Assembly (NCBI RefSeq): GCF_000143415.4
Contig: NW_003314291.1
Coordinates: 959,650 to 1,023,649 of the forward strand
Reading direction: 5' to 3'
DNA from: Selaginella moellendorffii
Lineage: Eukaryota; Streptophyta; Lycopodiopsida; Selaginellales; Selaginellaceae
DNA length: 64,000 nucleotides
In this document: one piece after another, positions 32,815 to 42,392 of the stretch
Layout: every line of letters starts with the position of its first letter
How positions within the stretch are numbered: the first letter of the stretch is position 1
Position numbers and translations under genes: made by a program
Notes under the pieces: model-generated
The model's database searches: none
Seen by the model: only the letters and a program-made list of their open reading frames with translations
What the model was told of the DNA's origin: nothing

Positions 32815-33610
32815 AGACCAGATCAAAGCTCCGGAAAAGCTTTGCCACTGGTGATCTCATCTCGGGCATAAGCGACACGCACAGTTTTTGCAGTTGGGAA
32901 GCCGATTGAAAACGTGAAATCGGAACCAAGACAGGAGTTGTTGTTACGCATTTACTCCGTAACGGGTTGCATGGCTTTCGTTTGTGGCTGATGCAAGAGA
33001 TCTTCCAGATGCAAAAGCCAGCGACTGCGAGCAAAGAGACATCAAGCAAAAGATGTCTTTGAGGTGGCTTGTTCCATGTCTTCGTTTCTAAGGTGACTCA
33101 GGTAACTTGGTTTAGTCCATGACCTCTTGTTGGCTTGAACTTACATTTAGTTTGATCAAATGTCCAGGACAAGTTTTGGGCGTGGACAAGCTGGCTGATA
33201 ATGGCGTTCAGGTATTCAGGTCAAGGATTCACTTGGACGATCATTTTTTAAGTTTGTTCAGTTACAAAGACTTACTGTACAAGTGGTGACCTTTGTTTGT
33301 CACTTCGAAGAGCCGATTCGGTCAGATAGTTTCACGAGATTTTTATTGCGTCCAGAAAGTGATTTATTTGGCGAGAAACCTTCAAAGGTACTCATTGACT
33401 TCTTTGCCGCGTGTCTGGTTGCAGTTTCGGTTTTATCTGAAGACCTGAAGTCTTTCAGGACTTATACAGATTTATGTTTCAGCTCAACCAGGTTAGTTGA
33501 CATAAATCTCCGGTCAAAGGTCTCAAGCAGGATTTTGGAGCCTTTGGTATCCAATGGACGATAAGTACATTATGACAACCTCCATAAGGTTTTTCAATCA
33601 GGTATAAGTC
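32815..33610 (+). pseudogene. inverted copy of gene X and RLK copy 2 first exons, decayed
   Basis: 32870-33095 matches the gene X exon (CTTCCAGATGCAAAAGCCAG) with stops. 33440-33610 matches the first exon, intron 1 and start of exon 2 of RLK copy 2 (CAGATTTATGTTTCAGCTCA, then GGTATCCAATGGACGATAAG). Only the 5' end of the kinase is present. The order is that of 22.2-23.8 kb turned around. Confidence 0.7.
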
Positions 33611-33796
33611 TCTTTTTTGACGTTACCAGTGCATGGAACTTGGATAGGAACAAGCTTAATTTCGCCGAGACATGGGACTCCAAGAAATGGAAATATATAT
33701 CTAAGAGCTTACAACAATCTTTCAAGAAGTCTAGTTTTTTTCCAAGTTTCAGAAAGCTTGCTTTCCCAAGGCTTGTAAAAGTCGAGTGTGTCCTCT

Positions 33797-35637
33797 CTAC
33801 ATCCAGCTCTCGAGCTTCTCTCTGTGCAGCTCCTCGAAGGAGAAATCCTCGGCGACGGGCGGAAACAGGCCATCCCTGCTGGGTCTCGATTTGGTCTCCC
33901 AGCCGAGAATCCCTGTGAATGCCTCATGAACATCGTAAAGCACGGACTGACGGGTTGTTGGAACTTCCCTGCAATGCCCAATATACTTCTTGTAAGCACA
34001 CCATATAGGTGTGTCTGGAGGCTTTGCAATGTCATAGTCTTCCGGCCGCATGTGAATAAGCTTGCACTTCCGCTCCCTGAGTTCCACAAGACAAAAAACA
34101 GTCGAGATCATCTGCAGATTTGGAATCCGATCACGTACCACAAACTGTCATGAGTGTAGCATCTCAAGGTCTGTTCGATCAGAGATGGGATTCGCTCCTT
34201 TGAGAAGCCACCACCCAACACCTGCGTGATGCAGACACGAAGATGATGTAAGCGCACACTCACAGTAAAGCATGAAGAATTCACTACCTCCTCCTCCTCC
34301 TGCTCTGCAACATCGTGCGTACCGAGCCGGCCATCTAAACAAGCTCTCAGAGTTTGAGAAAGATAAAAAAGGAGGCAACAACTTACACGTCAAGTCGTGG
34401 TCGTAATAGATTCGGAGGTCATAGCGTCCAAGCCAGATGCGAGCGTGCTGCATACAGGTCCCAATGGCGTGGTGGTGCGGCAGCACAGACAGGGGTGGCC
34501 TCTCTGCAACAAGCGATCTCAGAAGTTTGCTGTTCTCGATACCTTGGAGCAGCAGGACAAGTTCCTTGACCAGCAGGGGCATAGAGGGCATTTCATCGGG
34601 AAACCTACGCTGCAGAGGTGGCTTGAGCGGATGTCGAGCAAGCTGCGCATAAGCCCGTCGAACTCCGTCGTGTGCATGCGGAGTCGACAGCATGTTCCAC
34701 CCCTGTTGTTGCAAGTCAAAAGAATGAGAACCGGGAAAGTTGCAAACCAGTGTTGTTACCAGCCTGTCCACCGGGAGTGTGAGAAAGAAGTCGGCCTTGA
34801 GAATCTTGGAAACCAAGCCAAAGAGCTTTGGGACAGCTGCAACGCCATAACGGGAGGGCTTTTGTGTGTTCCCTGACTGTGTTTTACTCGTCACCTTTTC
34901 GCGCCCTGCAAGTAGAGCCGGTGAGACAGAAAACCAGAGCAAACAGATGATTTCTTACATCTGAATTCCCCATTGGAAGGCATCCGATAAGGGGGTGGAG
35001 CAGAGAAATTCATACCGATAGTGTTGCGTGCCGGTATCTCGGAACTCACTGCCATTCCAACAAAGAAGAAATGAAAAGCGAAAAGAACATGAGTTTTGTA
35101 TGACAAGCACAAACCTTGGATGTTTCTGCTTTCGCAAAACTTTGCCCAAAGTAGCTCCAAGTGCTCGCTCACCTCCTCATCTTGCTTAGCTGCATCCAGC
35201 GACAAAAGCCTCTGGATTCCAGCTGACGAGAGCAGCTCCTGGCGGGCGAAATCAACCATGCAATCCAGCTGCGCTGCGCCACCCTCCCATCCCAGCGTCG
35301 CAGCGCACGCACTCCTCTCGGCACTAGAGGCGCAGAGGCGAGCAATGTAGCAAACTGCAAGCACCAGGAACAGCGTCTCGTCCACCTCGGCGGAGTCCCA
35401 GCTTTGCAGCATGTATTCCATGCACCGGGCTTCATGCACGTCCAGCGCCGCGGCCTCCTCCTGGTTGGGGCGGGCAGACTTTGCGACAAACTCGGACACC
35501 GTGAGGAGCTTTGCAGCGCTCTCTCTGCATCGTGTGAGAGCTTGATGCAAGTCTCCTTGTTCGTGGTGGTGACCTAGCTGGGTGGCAAGCGATGATAGAT
35601 TCCTACGAAGAACTCGACTGCCCAACCTGGAAAGCAT
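33797..35637 (-). CDS. unrecognised protein with mitochondrial-type N terminus
   Basis: Seven exons (35637-35115, 35048-35016, 34905-34760, 34702-34387, 34334-34264, 34221-34139, 34076-33797), all phases consistent, give about 483 residues. The N terminus MLSRLGSRVLRRNLSSLATQ is Arg/Ser-rich with no acidic residues, as in a mitochondrial presequence. The middle is helical (LFLVLAVCYIARLCASSAER). Recognisable phrases are PKLFGLVSKILKADFFLTLP, FPDEMPSMPLLVKELVLLLQ, ARIWLGRYDLRIYYDHDL and HMRPEDYDIAKPPDTPIWCA. I see no known catalytic motif and do not recognise the family. It shares a 141-bp head-to-head promoter with LSG1. The ATG at 35637 was preferred to an in-frame GTG 15 bases upstream. Confidence 0.65.
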
Positions 35638-35778
35638 CTCGTGACCTAACACAAAGGGCTCCCAACAAGATGTGATCTTCCTTTCAATGAAAATCTTGCA
35701 GAGACCCCGCCAAAATATTTTGCTTTGAGTGGTAAAACCCTAGCTAGAACTATAGCAGAGATTAGGGTTCTTGCGGCA
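35638..35778. promoter_or_regulatory. 141-bp bidirectional promoter
   Basis: Lies between the unrecognised mitochondrial-type gene and LSG1. It contains AAAACCCTAG near 35734 and ATTAGGGTTC at 35761, telo-box-like elements in opposite orientation to each other. Confidence 0.4.
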
Positions 35779-37926
35779 ATGGGGGGGAAGAAGGGGAGCC
35801 AGGTGCTTGGCAAGGCGCTGATCAAGCGGCGGAACGCGGACAAGCAGCAGCATCATCATCGCGATGACAAGGCTGGAGCGTCGGCACTGCAATCCGTGAT
35901 GGAATTCACGGATTTGCAAGTGGTGCTCGAGCAGGCGGAAGAGGCCGAGCGCATTTTCTCCGATGCAAATCCGCCGCCCCAGCTTGTGTCAAGGTGAGTG
36001 CCATACATTTGTTTTTTCCTTTCTAAGCTCCAAGTAACTTGTGGCTCTCGCTCGAATTTCCCAGAGAAGAGAGCTCCAGCGCGAGCTACGATGAGGATAA
36101 GCGGAGAGAGGAGCTCGAGAACGAGTCCAGTCTCACTGTTCCTCGCAGGTTTGTACGCAGGATTTTTCCCTAGATTTTGGAAGATTGATTTTTCTCGCCT
36201 TGTGTAGGCCGAAATGGCACAAGAAGATGACCGTGGAGGAGCTTGACACCCAGGAAAGGCAAGCGTTTCTAGAATGGCGTCGGAACCTCGCACGGTATGC
36301 TCACTGCATCACAAAAACGTTTTTTTTTCTCTTAAAGATGATGGTGATCTAGGCTGGAGGAGAACGAGAAGCTTGTTATCACTCCGTTTGAGAAAAATCT
36401 CGAGGTGTGGAGACAATTATGGCGTGTGATCGAACGATGCGACCTGGTAAGTTGTGATGATATGGTTAAGCTTCAAGCATAAATCTCGGTCCTTTTGTAG
36501 GTCGTAATGGTGGTGGATGCTAGAAACCCACTATTTTATCGTTGTCCAGACCTGGAGGTAACTTGGAATGCAAGAAAAACTTCGAGTGCTTCTTTGCAAG
36601 GAAAACTTATGTTCGTGATTTACAGGCCTACGTCAAGGAGATTGATGAAAACAAGACAACGCTGTTGCTCTTGAATAAATCTGATCTACTGCCCGTCGCA
36701 ATAAGGTCTGCATTCAATTCTGTTTCAGAACAAACTCTTAGGCTTGCTTCTTTTCTTCCAGAAAAAAATGGGCAAGCTACTTTGACGAGCTGGGACTGGA
36801 TTATATCTTCTGGTCTGCGAAAACCGCTACAGCAAAACTTGAAGGCAAGGACGATGACCAGGACCTCGATGAAGCAGACGATGGTGATGTTCCGGTTCTA
36901 GGCAGGGAAGAACTTCTAGCCTCATTACAAGTTCGAGCCGAGGGTATCCGCCAGAGACGAAGCGCGGGACAGGAGGAAAAAGCCGACTCGAGCTTTGACA
37001 CGTCTTCGTCGGTGATGGATACGGAGAAGCGAGTTGCAGTCGGGTTTGTGGGGTATCCAAACGTTGGAAAGAGCTCTACGATCAACGTTTTGGTAGGAGA
37101 GAAGCGCACAGGTGTGACTTCAACGCCTGGAAAGACGAAGCATTTCCAAACTTTGATTATCAACGACAAGCTGATGCTCTGTGACTGTCCGGGATTGGTT
37201 TTTCCTTCGTTTACGAGCTCCAAGGCTGACATGGTTGCTGCTGGCGTCCTACCAGTTGATAAGATGACAGACTACAGGGGTCCGATTCAGGTTATCGCGA
37301 ATCAAATCCCACGGAGGCAGCTGGAAGAGACTTACGGCTTGCTACTGCCGAAGCCAAAGCCGTACGAGGATCAAAACAGGCCGCCTACCGCTGCCGAGCT
37401 TCTCAAGTCCTACGCTCAGTCGCGCGGCTATGTAGCTTCGAGAGGTCTTCCAGACGAGACACGATCTGCTCGGCAGATGCTCAAGGACTACCTCAATGGT
37501 AAGCTTTTATACTGCCATACTCCGCCGGACGACGACACCACAAGCGACGATGAAAGCAACGACGATGATGAAGAAGCTGTTGATGAGGGTGGTGTTCACA
37601 GTGACGATGTTGACGATCTCTCAGGAGAAGAGGACGAAGAATACGAAGAAAGAGAAGAGGAAGAGGAAGAAGGATCGAAAACAACTACAGGTACTGGTGA
37701 ATCCAATCTCAAAGCTCGACTGGATGGAATTTTCAGGGACGTCGACTTGAACGCTAGCAAGAGCCAGGGAGCCAAGGCTGTGAAGCCGAAGAAGGCCCTT
37801 CACAAGATGCAGAAGAAAGCTCCCAGGAAGAAAGACCGCTCGTGGAGAGTGAAAGACGACGAGAGCGACGGCATGGCTCGCGTGAAAGGGATATCAGTCT
37901 CCGTGAGCTATGGAGCAGCTCGCTAG
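35779..37926 (+). CDS. LSG1: large-subunit GTPase LSG1, circularly permuted
   Basis: Seven exons (35779-35993, 36065-36148, 36208-36294, 36353-36446, 36501-36557, 36626-36705, 36762-37926) give 593 residues. The GTPase motifs are in permuted order: G4 NKSDLLP first (about residue 200), then G5-like WSAKTA, then G1 GYPNVGKSS, the TPGKTKHF switch and G3 DCPGL. The N terminus (MGGKKGSQVLGKALIKRRNA) is basic, and WHKKMTVEELDTQERQAFLE matches LSG1. The C terminus is a long acidic tract followed by a Lys-rich tail. LSG1 acts in cytosolic 60S maturation, releasing the export adaptor NMD3. Three decayed fragments of this gene lie at 23.8, 31.1 and 31.7-31.9 kb. Confidence 0.93.
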
Positions 37927-38081
37927 CTTGCTACATCCAGTCGCAGCAAGTCCATCAAGATGGTGCTGGCCAGATACGAAGCAAAGGATCCAAAGTTTCG
38001 CTTCGCTGTGTCTCGCGCCATGGAATGAAACACAAGCTTTGTGTAGCCTTCGTGAGATCTTGGAGAGAGCTGGATGTAGAG

Positions 38082-39467
38082 CTACACAGCATCCTCGTCC
38101 GTGGCCGAGAGTCCCAGCAAGTTCATCAAGTGAAAACTCCGTCCATGGTGCTGGCCGAAGATCGAAGCAAAGGATCCAAAGTTTTGTTCGGGCATTCTCT
38201 CCAGAAGCTTTTCGGCCTCCTCGAGCTCCCCGTTCGTGACAAACGTTCCAAGCAAGGCGTTCCAGGCAACAACAGTGCGTTCTTCCATGGTGTCAAACAG
38301 CCTCTTAGCGTGCTGCGTCTGGCCGTTTCGTCCAAACGCGGCCACCATAGCCGTGCTCGAGATGGTGTTAAACTCCGGCATGGAATCAAACAGAATCTTT
38401 GCGGCTTCAATGTACCCCTTGCCGCTGTAAGCTTGCAGCATGAGAGTATATGCCGCTAAGTTCCTCTGTGGCATGGAATCAAATAGTTCTTTTACTCCGT
38501 ACATATGCCCATTCCGGGCATATGCTCCTAAAAGTACGTTCCACGACACCACGTCCGTTTGAGGCATCAAATCGAATGTCCGTTTTGCCCCGTACATGTG
38601 ACCGGACATGGAATATGCCGTCAGCATGGTGCTCCAGGACACAACGGTACGCTCGCACATTCCGTCAAACACGATCTTCGCCTCTTCCAGATGCCCACTT
38701 TGGGCATATGCTGCCAGCATGGCATTCCACGTGAGCACGTTATGCTCCACGGCGCTTTCAAAGCAACGACGTGCATCGTCTGCGTGACCGCGCTCCCCAA
38801 AAGCGCTTACCATTGTCGTCCACGTCACCACGTTCCACGAGGGCATCCTGGTGAATAGAGTTTTAAGGTCTTCCAGATACCCGATTTGGGAATATCCTGA
38901 CAAGAGGGCATTCCAAGATACTATGTCTCTATTAGGCATATAATCGAAAATTTGCTTGGCTTGGCATATACGAAGCTCTTGAGAGTAGGATGTGAGGAGT
39001 GTGTTCCAGGAAAAGAGATCTGGGTCGGGAATTAGGTCAAAAATCTCTTGCGCGTCTTGCAAATGCCCGCGCGTGGCATAGGCGCGGAGCATTGTCGTCC
39101 AGGAGACCTTGTCCTTGCAGGGATTGCGATCGAAGACCTCCTTGGCACCGGCGAGATCGTCGTTGCGCGCGTGGGCGCCCAGCAAAATATTCCACGAGAA
39201 ATCGTTTGGATCCGGCATGGCATCGAAGACGCCGCGTGCGTCGTGGAGCGCGCCGCAGCTGCCATACATCTGGATGAGGAGATTGGCCAGGAATTTGTCC
39301 CCGGCGTGATCGCTCTCCAGGATCCGAGCGTGGAGTGATCTCCCCTGCGCTAGACTCCTGCAAGATCTCACCGCCGCAATCAGGAGCTCGCGGCTCTCGA
39401 TCCAGCAGGGATCGCCACCATCGCGCCGATTGGCGATCTTGAGAGGCTGGCAAGTGCTCGCGCTCAT
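38082..39467 (-). CDS. pentatricopeptide repeat protein built of short (31-residue) repeats
   Basis: A 461-residue intronless PPR protein. After a first repeat (FLANLLIQMYGSCGALHDAR) there is a regular array with a period of about 31 residues, each of the form W-N-x-L-L-x-A-Y-A-x-x-G-H-x-x-x-A-K-x-x-F-D-x-M-P: for example DVVSWNVLLGAYARNGHMYG and NVLTWNAMLAAYAQSGHLEE, about eleven units in all. This is the S-type repeat of PLS proteins without intervening P and L repeats. No E or DYW tail is present; the end is GRSFHLMNLLGLSATDEDAV. RNA binding in an organelle is expected, but the N terminus is not a clear transit peptide. It is head-to-head (112 bp) with the next PPR gene. Confidence 0.9.
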   Translation of the reverse strand: MSASTCQPLKIANRRDGGDPCWIESRELLIAAVRSCRSLAQGRSLHARILESDHAGDKFLANLLIQMYGSCGALHDARGVFDAMPDPNDFSWNILLGAHARNDDLAGAKEVFDRNPCKDKVSWTTMLRAYATRGHLQDAQEIFDLIPDPDLFSWNTLLTSYSQELRICQAKQIFDYMPNRDIVSWNALLSGYSQIGYLEDLKTLFTRMPSWNVVTWTTMVSAFGERGHADDARRCFESAVEHNVLTWNAMLAAYAQSGHLEEAKIVFDGMCERTVVSWSTMLTAYSMSGHMYGAKRTFDLMPQTDVVSWNVLLGAYARNGHMYGVKELFDSMPQRNLAAYTLMLQAYSGKGYIEAAKILFDSMPEFNTISSTAMVAAFGRNGQTQHAKRLFDTMEERTVVAWNALLGTFVTNGELEEAEKLLERMPEQNFGSFASIFGQHHGRSFHLMNLLGLSATDEDAV

Positions 39468-39579
39468 CTCTCTCGCTGAATTTCTCTCACATTTTCTTGG
39501 AATTTTTCTAGGGTTCTAAGGCCTGGGGGTTTAGGGTTTTACGCGAGGAGGAAGAAGGGACGCCCTCTCGCGCCGCCCA
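39468..39579. promoter_or_regulatory. 112-bp bidirectional promoter between two PPR genes
   Basis: Contains TAGGGTTC near 39509 and a perfect telo-box complement TTAGGGTTT at 39531-39539, upstream of both start codons. Confidence 0.4.
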
Positions 39580-41358
39580 ATGTGGAACGCGATCCTACGT
39601 CTCCACTCCCGGACCAGACCGAGAAGAAGCTCGCACCTCGCCAGGTACATTTCCTACACACCGATCCTCCGCAAGGAAGAGAACCTCCAGCAGGCCTATG
39701 CGGATCTCATCCGCTACTTCACCTTCACGCGCGATCTCGAGTACGCGCGCAAGCTTCACGGCAAGATCGTCGACCGGGGGCTGGGAAAGGATCGCTACTT
39801 GCTCAATCTCATCACCGAGATGTATGGCAAATGCGGGAGCTTCGACGAGGCAAAGCAGGTGTTTGACAGGATGGCGATCCGGGACCAGATGTCCTGGGCA
39901 GCGATGATCACTGCCGGGGCCGAGAGTGATGATCGCTACGAAGAAGGCCTCGACTACTACCGCCGGATGCTGCTCGAGGGTGGCATGCTTCCCGACGCTC
40001 ACATCCTCAGCTCCGTGCTGTGCTGCGTGGAGACGCTCCCGGAGGCCCGGAAGATCCACGACCAGGTGGTTTCCTCCGGCTTGTACGTGGACGTGGTGGT
40101 GATGACCGGGCTCATCAACGCATACCGGCGGTGTGGCAGGCTCGATCTCGCGGGAGAAGTTTTCGACCGGGTGGAGTTTAAGGATATGGTGCTGTGGACG
40201 TCGATGCTCTCAGCTTACTCCCACTCCACCGACGAGGCCGTGGAGGGCTTGAGGATCTTCTGGAAGATGGAGCTCGAGGGGATCCGGCCGGACAAAGTTA
40301 CGTTCACGAGTCTCATCACTGCCACCGGGAATGCGCTGTGCGGATGCTACGCCAAGCTCGTCGACGACAGGGTCCGCGCTCACGGGCTCGAGAAGGACGT
40401 GACGATAGCCTCCGCGATGCTCTACATGCACGGGAAGAGTGGCAACTTGGAGGAAGCGAGGAAAGTTTTCGAGTCCATGGCGGAGAAGAACCTCGTAACT
40501 TGGAACTCGATGATCGCCGCGTGCTCCTTCTACGGACAAAGCCGCGACGCTCTCCAGCTCTTTCGGACGATGGACCATGAAGGCGTGGTGCCGGATCACA
40601 TCACCTTTGCGAGCGTCCTCGACGCTTGCGCGGATATGGCAACGGCCTCGGCCGGGAGGGCCGTCCACGATCGCGTCCTCGCGGCCGGACTCCAGGCGGA
40701 CCATGTGATCGTGAGCGCGCTTCTCAATCTCTACGGGAAGTGTGGTAAGGTGGGCGATGCGAGGAAGATCTTCGACGAGTGCTGGAAGAACCTCTCGTGC
40801 TGGAACTCGATGCTGACGGCGTATGCCCAGAACGGGCATATCAGGGAGACGCTGGCGCTCTTCCTGGATATGTGCCATCAAGGGGTGGTGCCGGACGAGA
40901 TAACTTTCACGGTGCTGGTCGGCGGTTGTGGGCATGCTGGGAAGGTGGACGCTGGCAGGGACGTGTTCCGGCTGTTCCAGGACGACTACCAGGTTGAGGC
41001 ATTGGTGGATCACTATGGTTGCATGGTAGACGTGCTGGGACGCAATGGGAAGCTACAGGAAGCCGAGGAGCTCATCGAGAGCATGCCGTTCTATCCGGAT
41101 CTCGTGGCCTGGACGGCAGTTCTTCGGGCTTGCAAGAACGCGAAGGACGTGAAGAGGGGGTCCCGCTTGGCGCGAGCGGCTCTAGAGACGTATCCAGAGA
41201 AGTCGGGGCCGTATGTTATGCTGAGCCAGATCGAGGCTGAGATCCAGGAGCTGGAGAAAAAAGTGGCCGAGAAGAATGGCTGTGAAGAGGAGAAGAAGGC
41301 GAACAGTTTCTTCGATTGTTTGCAACCGGCAGTTCTGTGTGCTTGCGCTAATCGTTAG
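39580..41358 (+). CDS. PLS-class pentatricopeptide repeat protein with short E-type tail
   Basis: A 592-residue intronless PPR protein. The N terminus (MWNAILRLHSRTRPRRSSHL) is rich in Arg and Ser and fits mitochondrial targeting. About fourteen repeats follow, for example LLNLITEMYGKCGSFDEAKQ, VTFTSLITATGNALCGCYAK and VTWNSMIAACSFYGQSRDAL. The end has the E-like DHYGCMVDVLGRNGKLQEAE and LVAWTAVLRACKNAKDVKRG. Then comes a short acidic coiled coil (EAEIQELEKKVAEKNGCEEE) in place of E+ or DYW domains. Organellar RNA binding is expected. This gene is a source of the decayed PPR tiles at 30.4-31.6 kb. Its body is much more GC-rich than its flanks. Confidence 0.92.
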   Translation: MWNAILRLHSRTRPRRSSHLARYISYTPILRKEENLQQAYADLIRYFTFTRDLEYARKLHGKIVDRGLGKDRYLLNLITEMYGKCGSFDEAKQVFDRMAIRDQMSWAAMITAGAESDDRYEEGLDYYRRMLLEGGMLPDAHILSSVLCCVETLPEARKIHDQVVSSGLYVDVVVMTGLINAYRRCGRLDLAGEVFDRVEFKDMVLWTSMLSAYSHSTDEAVEGLRIFWKMELEGIRPDKVTFTSLITATGNALCGCYAKLVDDRVRAHGLEKDVTIASAMLYMHGKSGNLEEARKVFESMAEKNLVTWNSMIAACSFYGQSRDALQLFRTMDHEGVVPDHITFASVLDACADMATASAGRAVHDRVLAAGLQADHVIVSALLNLYGKCGKVGDARKIFDECWKNLSCWNSMLTAYAQNGHIRETLALFLDMCHQGVVPDEITFTVLVGGCGHAGKVDAGRDVFRLFQDDYQVEALVDHYGCMVDVLGRNGKLQEAEELIESMPFYPDLVAWTAVLRACKNAKDVKRGSRLARAALETYPEKSGPYVMLSQIEAEIQELEKKVAEKNGCEEEKKANSFFDCLQPAVLCACANR

Positions 41359-41667
41359 CCGTGGAAGAGCTTGGAGATTTGGAAGGAGATCCAGAGTCCC
41401 CATATGGATCTTCCTTGTGATGGACTTTGCCAAGCTCTTGGTACGTACGTACAACTTTTCCACAGATCGTGTAGCTTTTTCTCACTGTTTTTTCTTCTTC
41501 TAAAAGTCTTTTGAGCGGTACAAGCTTCATGTCTTTTTAAGCTTTCTAGGCATAAAAAGGACTCTCAAACAATGAAAGAGCTTAACATTGTGACTGTGAA
41601 ATATGTAACAAACGAAGACAATGAAGCAAAGTAGCCAGAAGACAGGAAACTTCCTTTTACTTCATTC

Positions 41668-41791
41668 TCAATACACTCGGGCAATGGCCTCATAGATTCT
41701 TGCATCTAATGCATCTTGAATCTCCACGGGGATATACGCCAATCGTGTCCGAAAAGCAAATTGATAGACTTGTGATAACGTTGCCAGACAC
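41668..41791 (-). CDS. possible orphan last exon
   Basis: After a CTAG acceptor an open stretch reads CLATLSQVYQFAFRTRLAYI then PVEIQDALDARIYEAIARVY and a stop. The composition looks coding, but no upstream exon was found in 41792-42185, and the retrotransposon begins at 42186. It may be a gene truncated by rearrangement, or chance. Function not recognised. Confidence 0.25.
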
Positions 41792-42185
41792 CTAGAACAA
41801 ACAAAAAATGAGAGAGTGTAGAAAGAATGAATCATAACTTCTCCACATTGGCAAACATATGCTGGTTCGAGGCAATGTGAATATTTTCAGGAAGAGTATG
41901 GTGTTGACTATGGTTTACCCTTGAGCCACCAAGATCACAATGACGTGTGCGATCCATGACAATGACTTTGGGCTCCTGCTCATGTCATGCTCACCAATCG
42001 TCACCTGGGAAGTTGATTGAGATAGCAAAGCTATTGGGCGCTAGGGGCGTGCTGCGAATTGTCTATGCCTCGCTGAAACCCACATCAAGCTTGCTCGAAG
42101 GTTGGAGGGATGCTGCCAGCAACAATGAGGCATGGTGACTAGCTATTAGCCTTAAAATAACAATTAATATTTAAAATTAAGCCTT

Positions 42186-42360
42186 TGTGAGTGCATGGAA
42201 TATGGAAAGGGAATACAGAAATGTGCATCCGAATTAGCCCAAAAACCCTAACTTATATACAGAAGCGAGTGGTCCGGATTGAAACCAATCCGACGGCTAC
42301 CAAAATCCCACTACGCTAATATTAGTATACGGCATCGTAGCCGTACACTTGGCCCTCACA
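42186..42360 (-). repeat. 3' LTR of the Ty3/gypsy element
   Basis: 175 bp beginning TGTGAGTGCATGGAATATGG and ending CTTGGCCCTCACA on the plus strand. It matches 47023-47197 except for about four substitutions. Confidence 0.95.
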
Positions 42361-42392
42361 TCATCCCCTCCTCTCGGAATAATGGAAGGCCG

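Noticed and set aside
39037-40059. Long antisense frames over the PPR genes
   Set aside because: GC-rich PPR coding sequence commonly leaves other frames open; none has PPR-independent domains or conserved starts.
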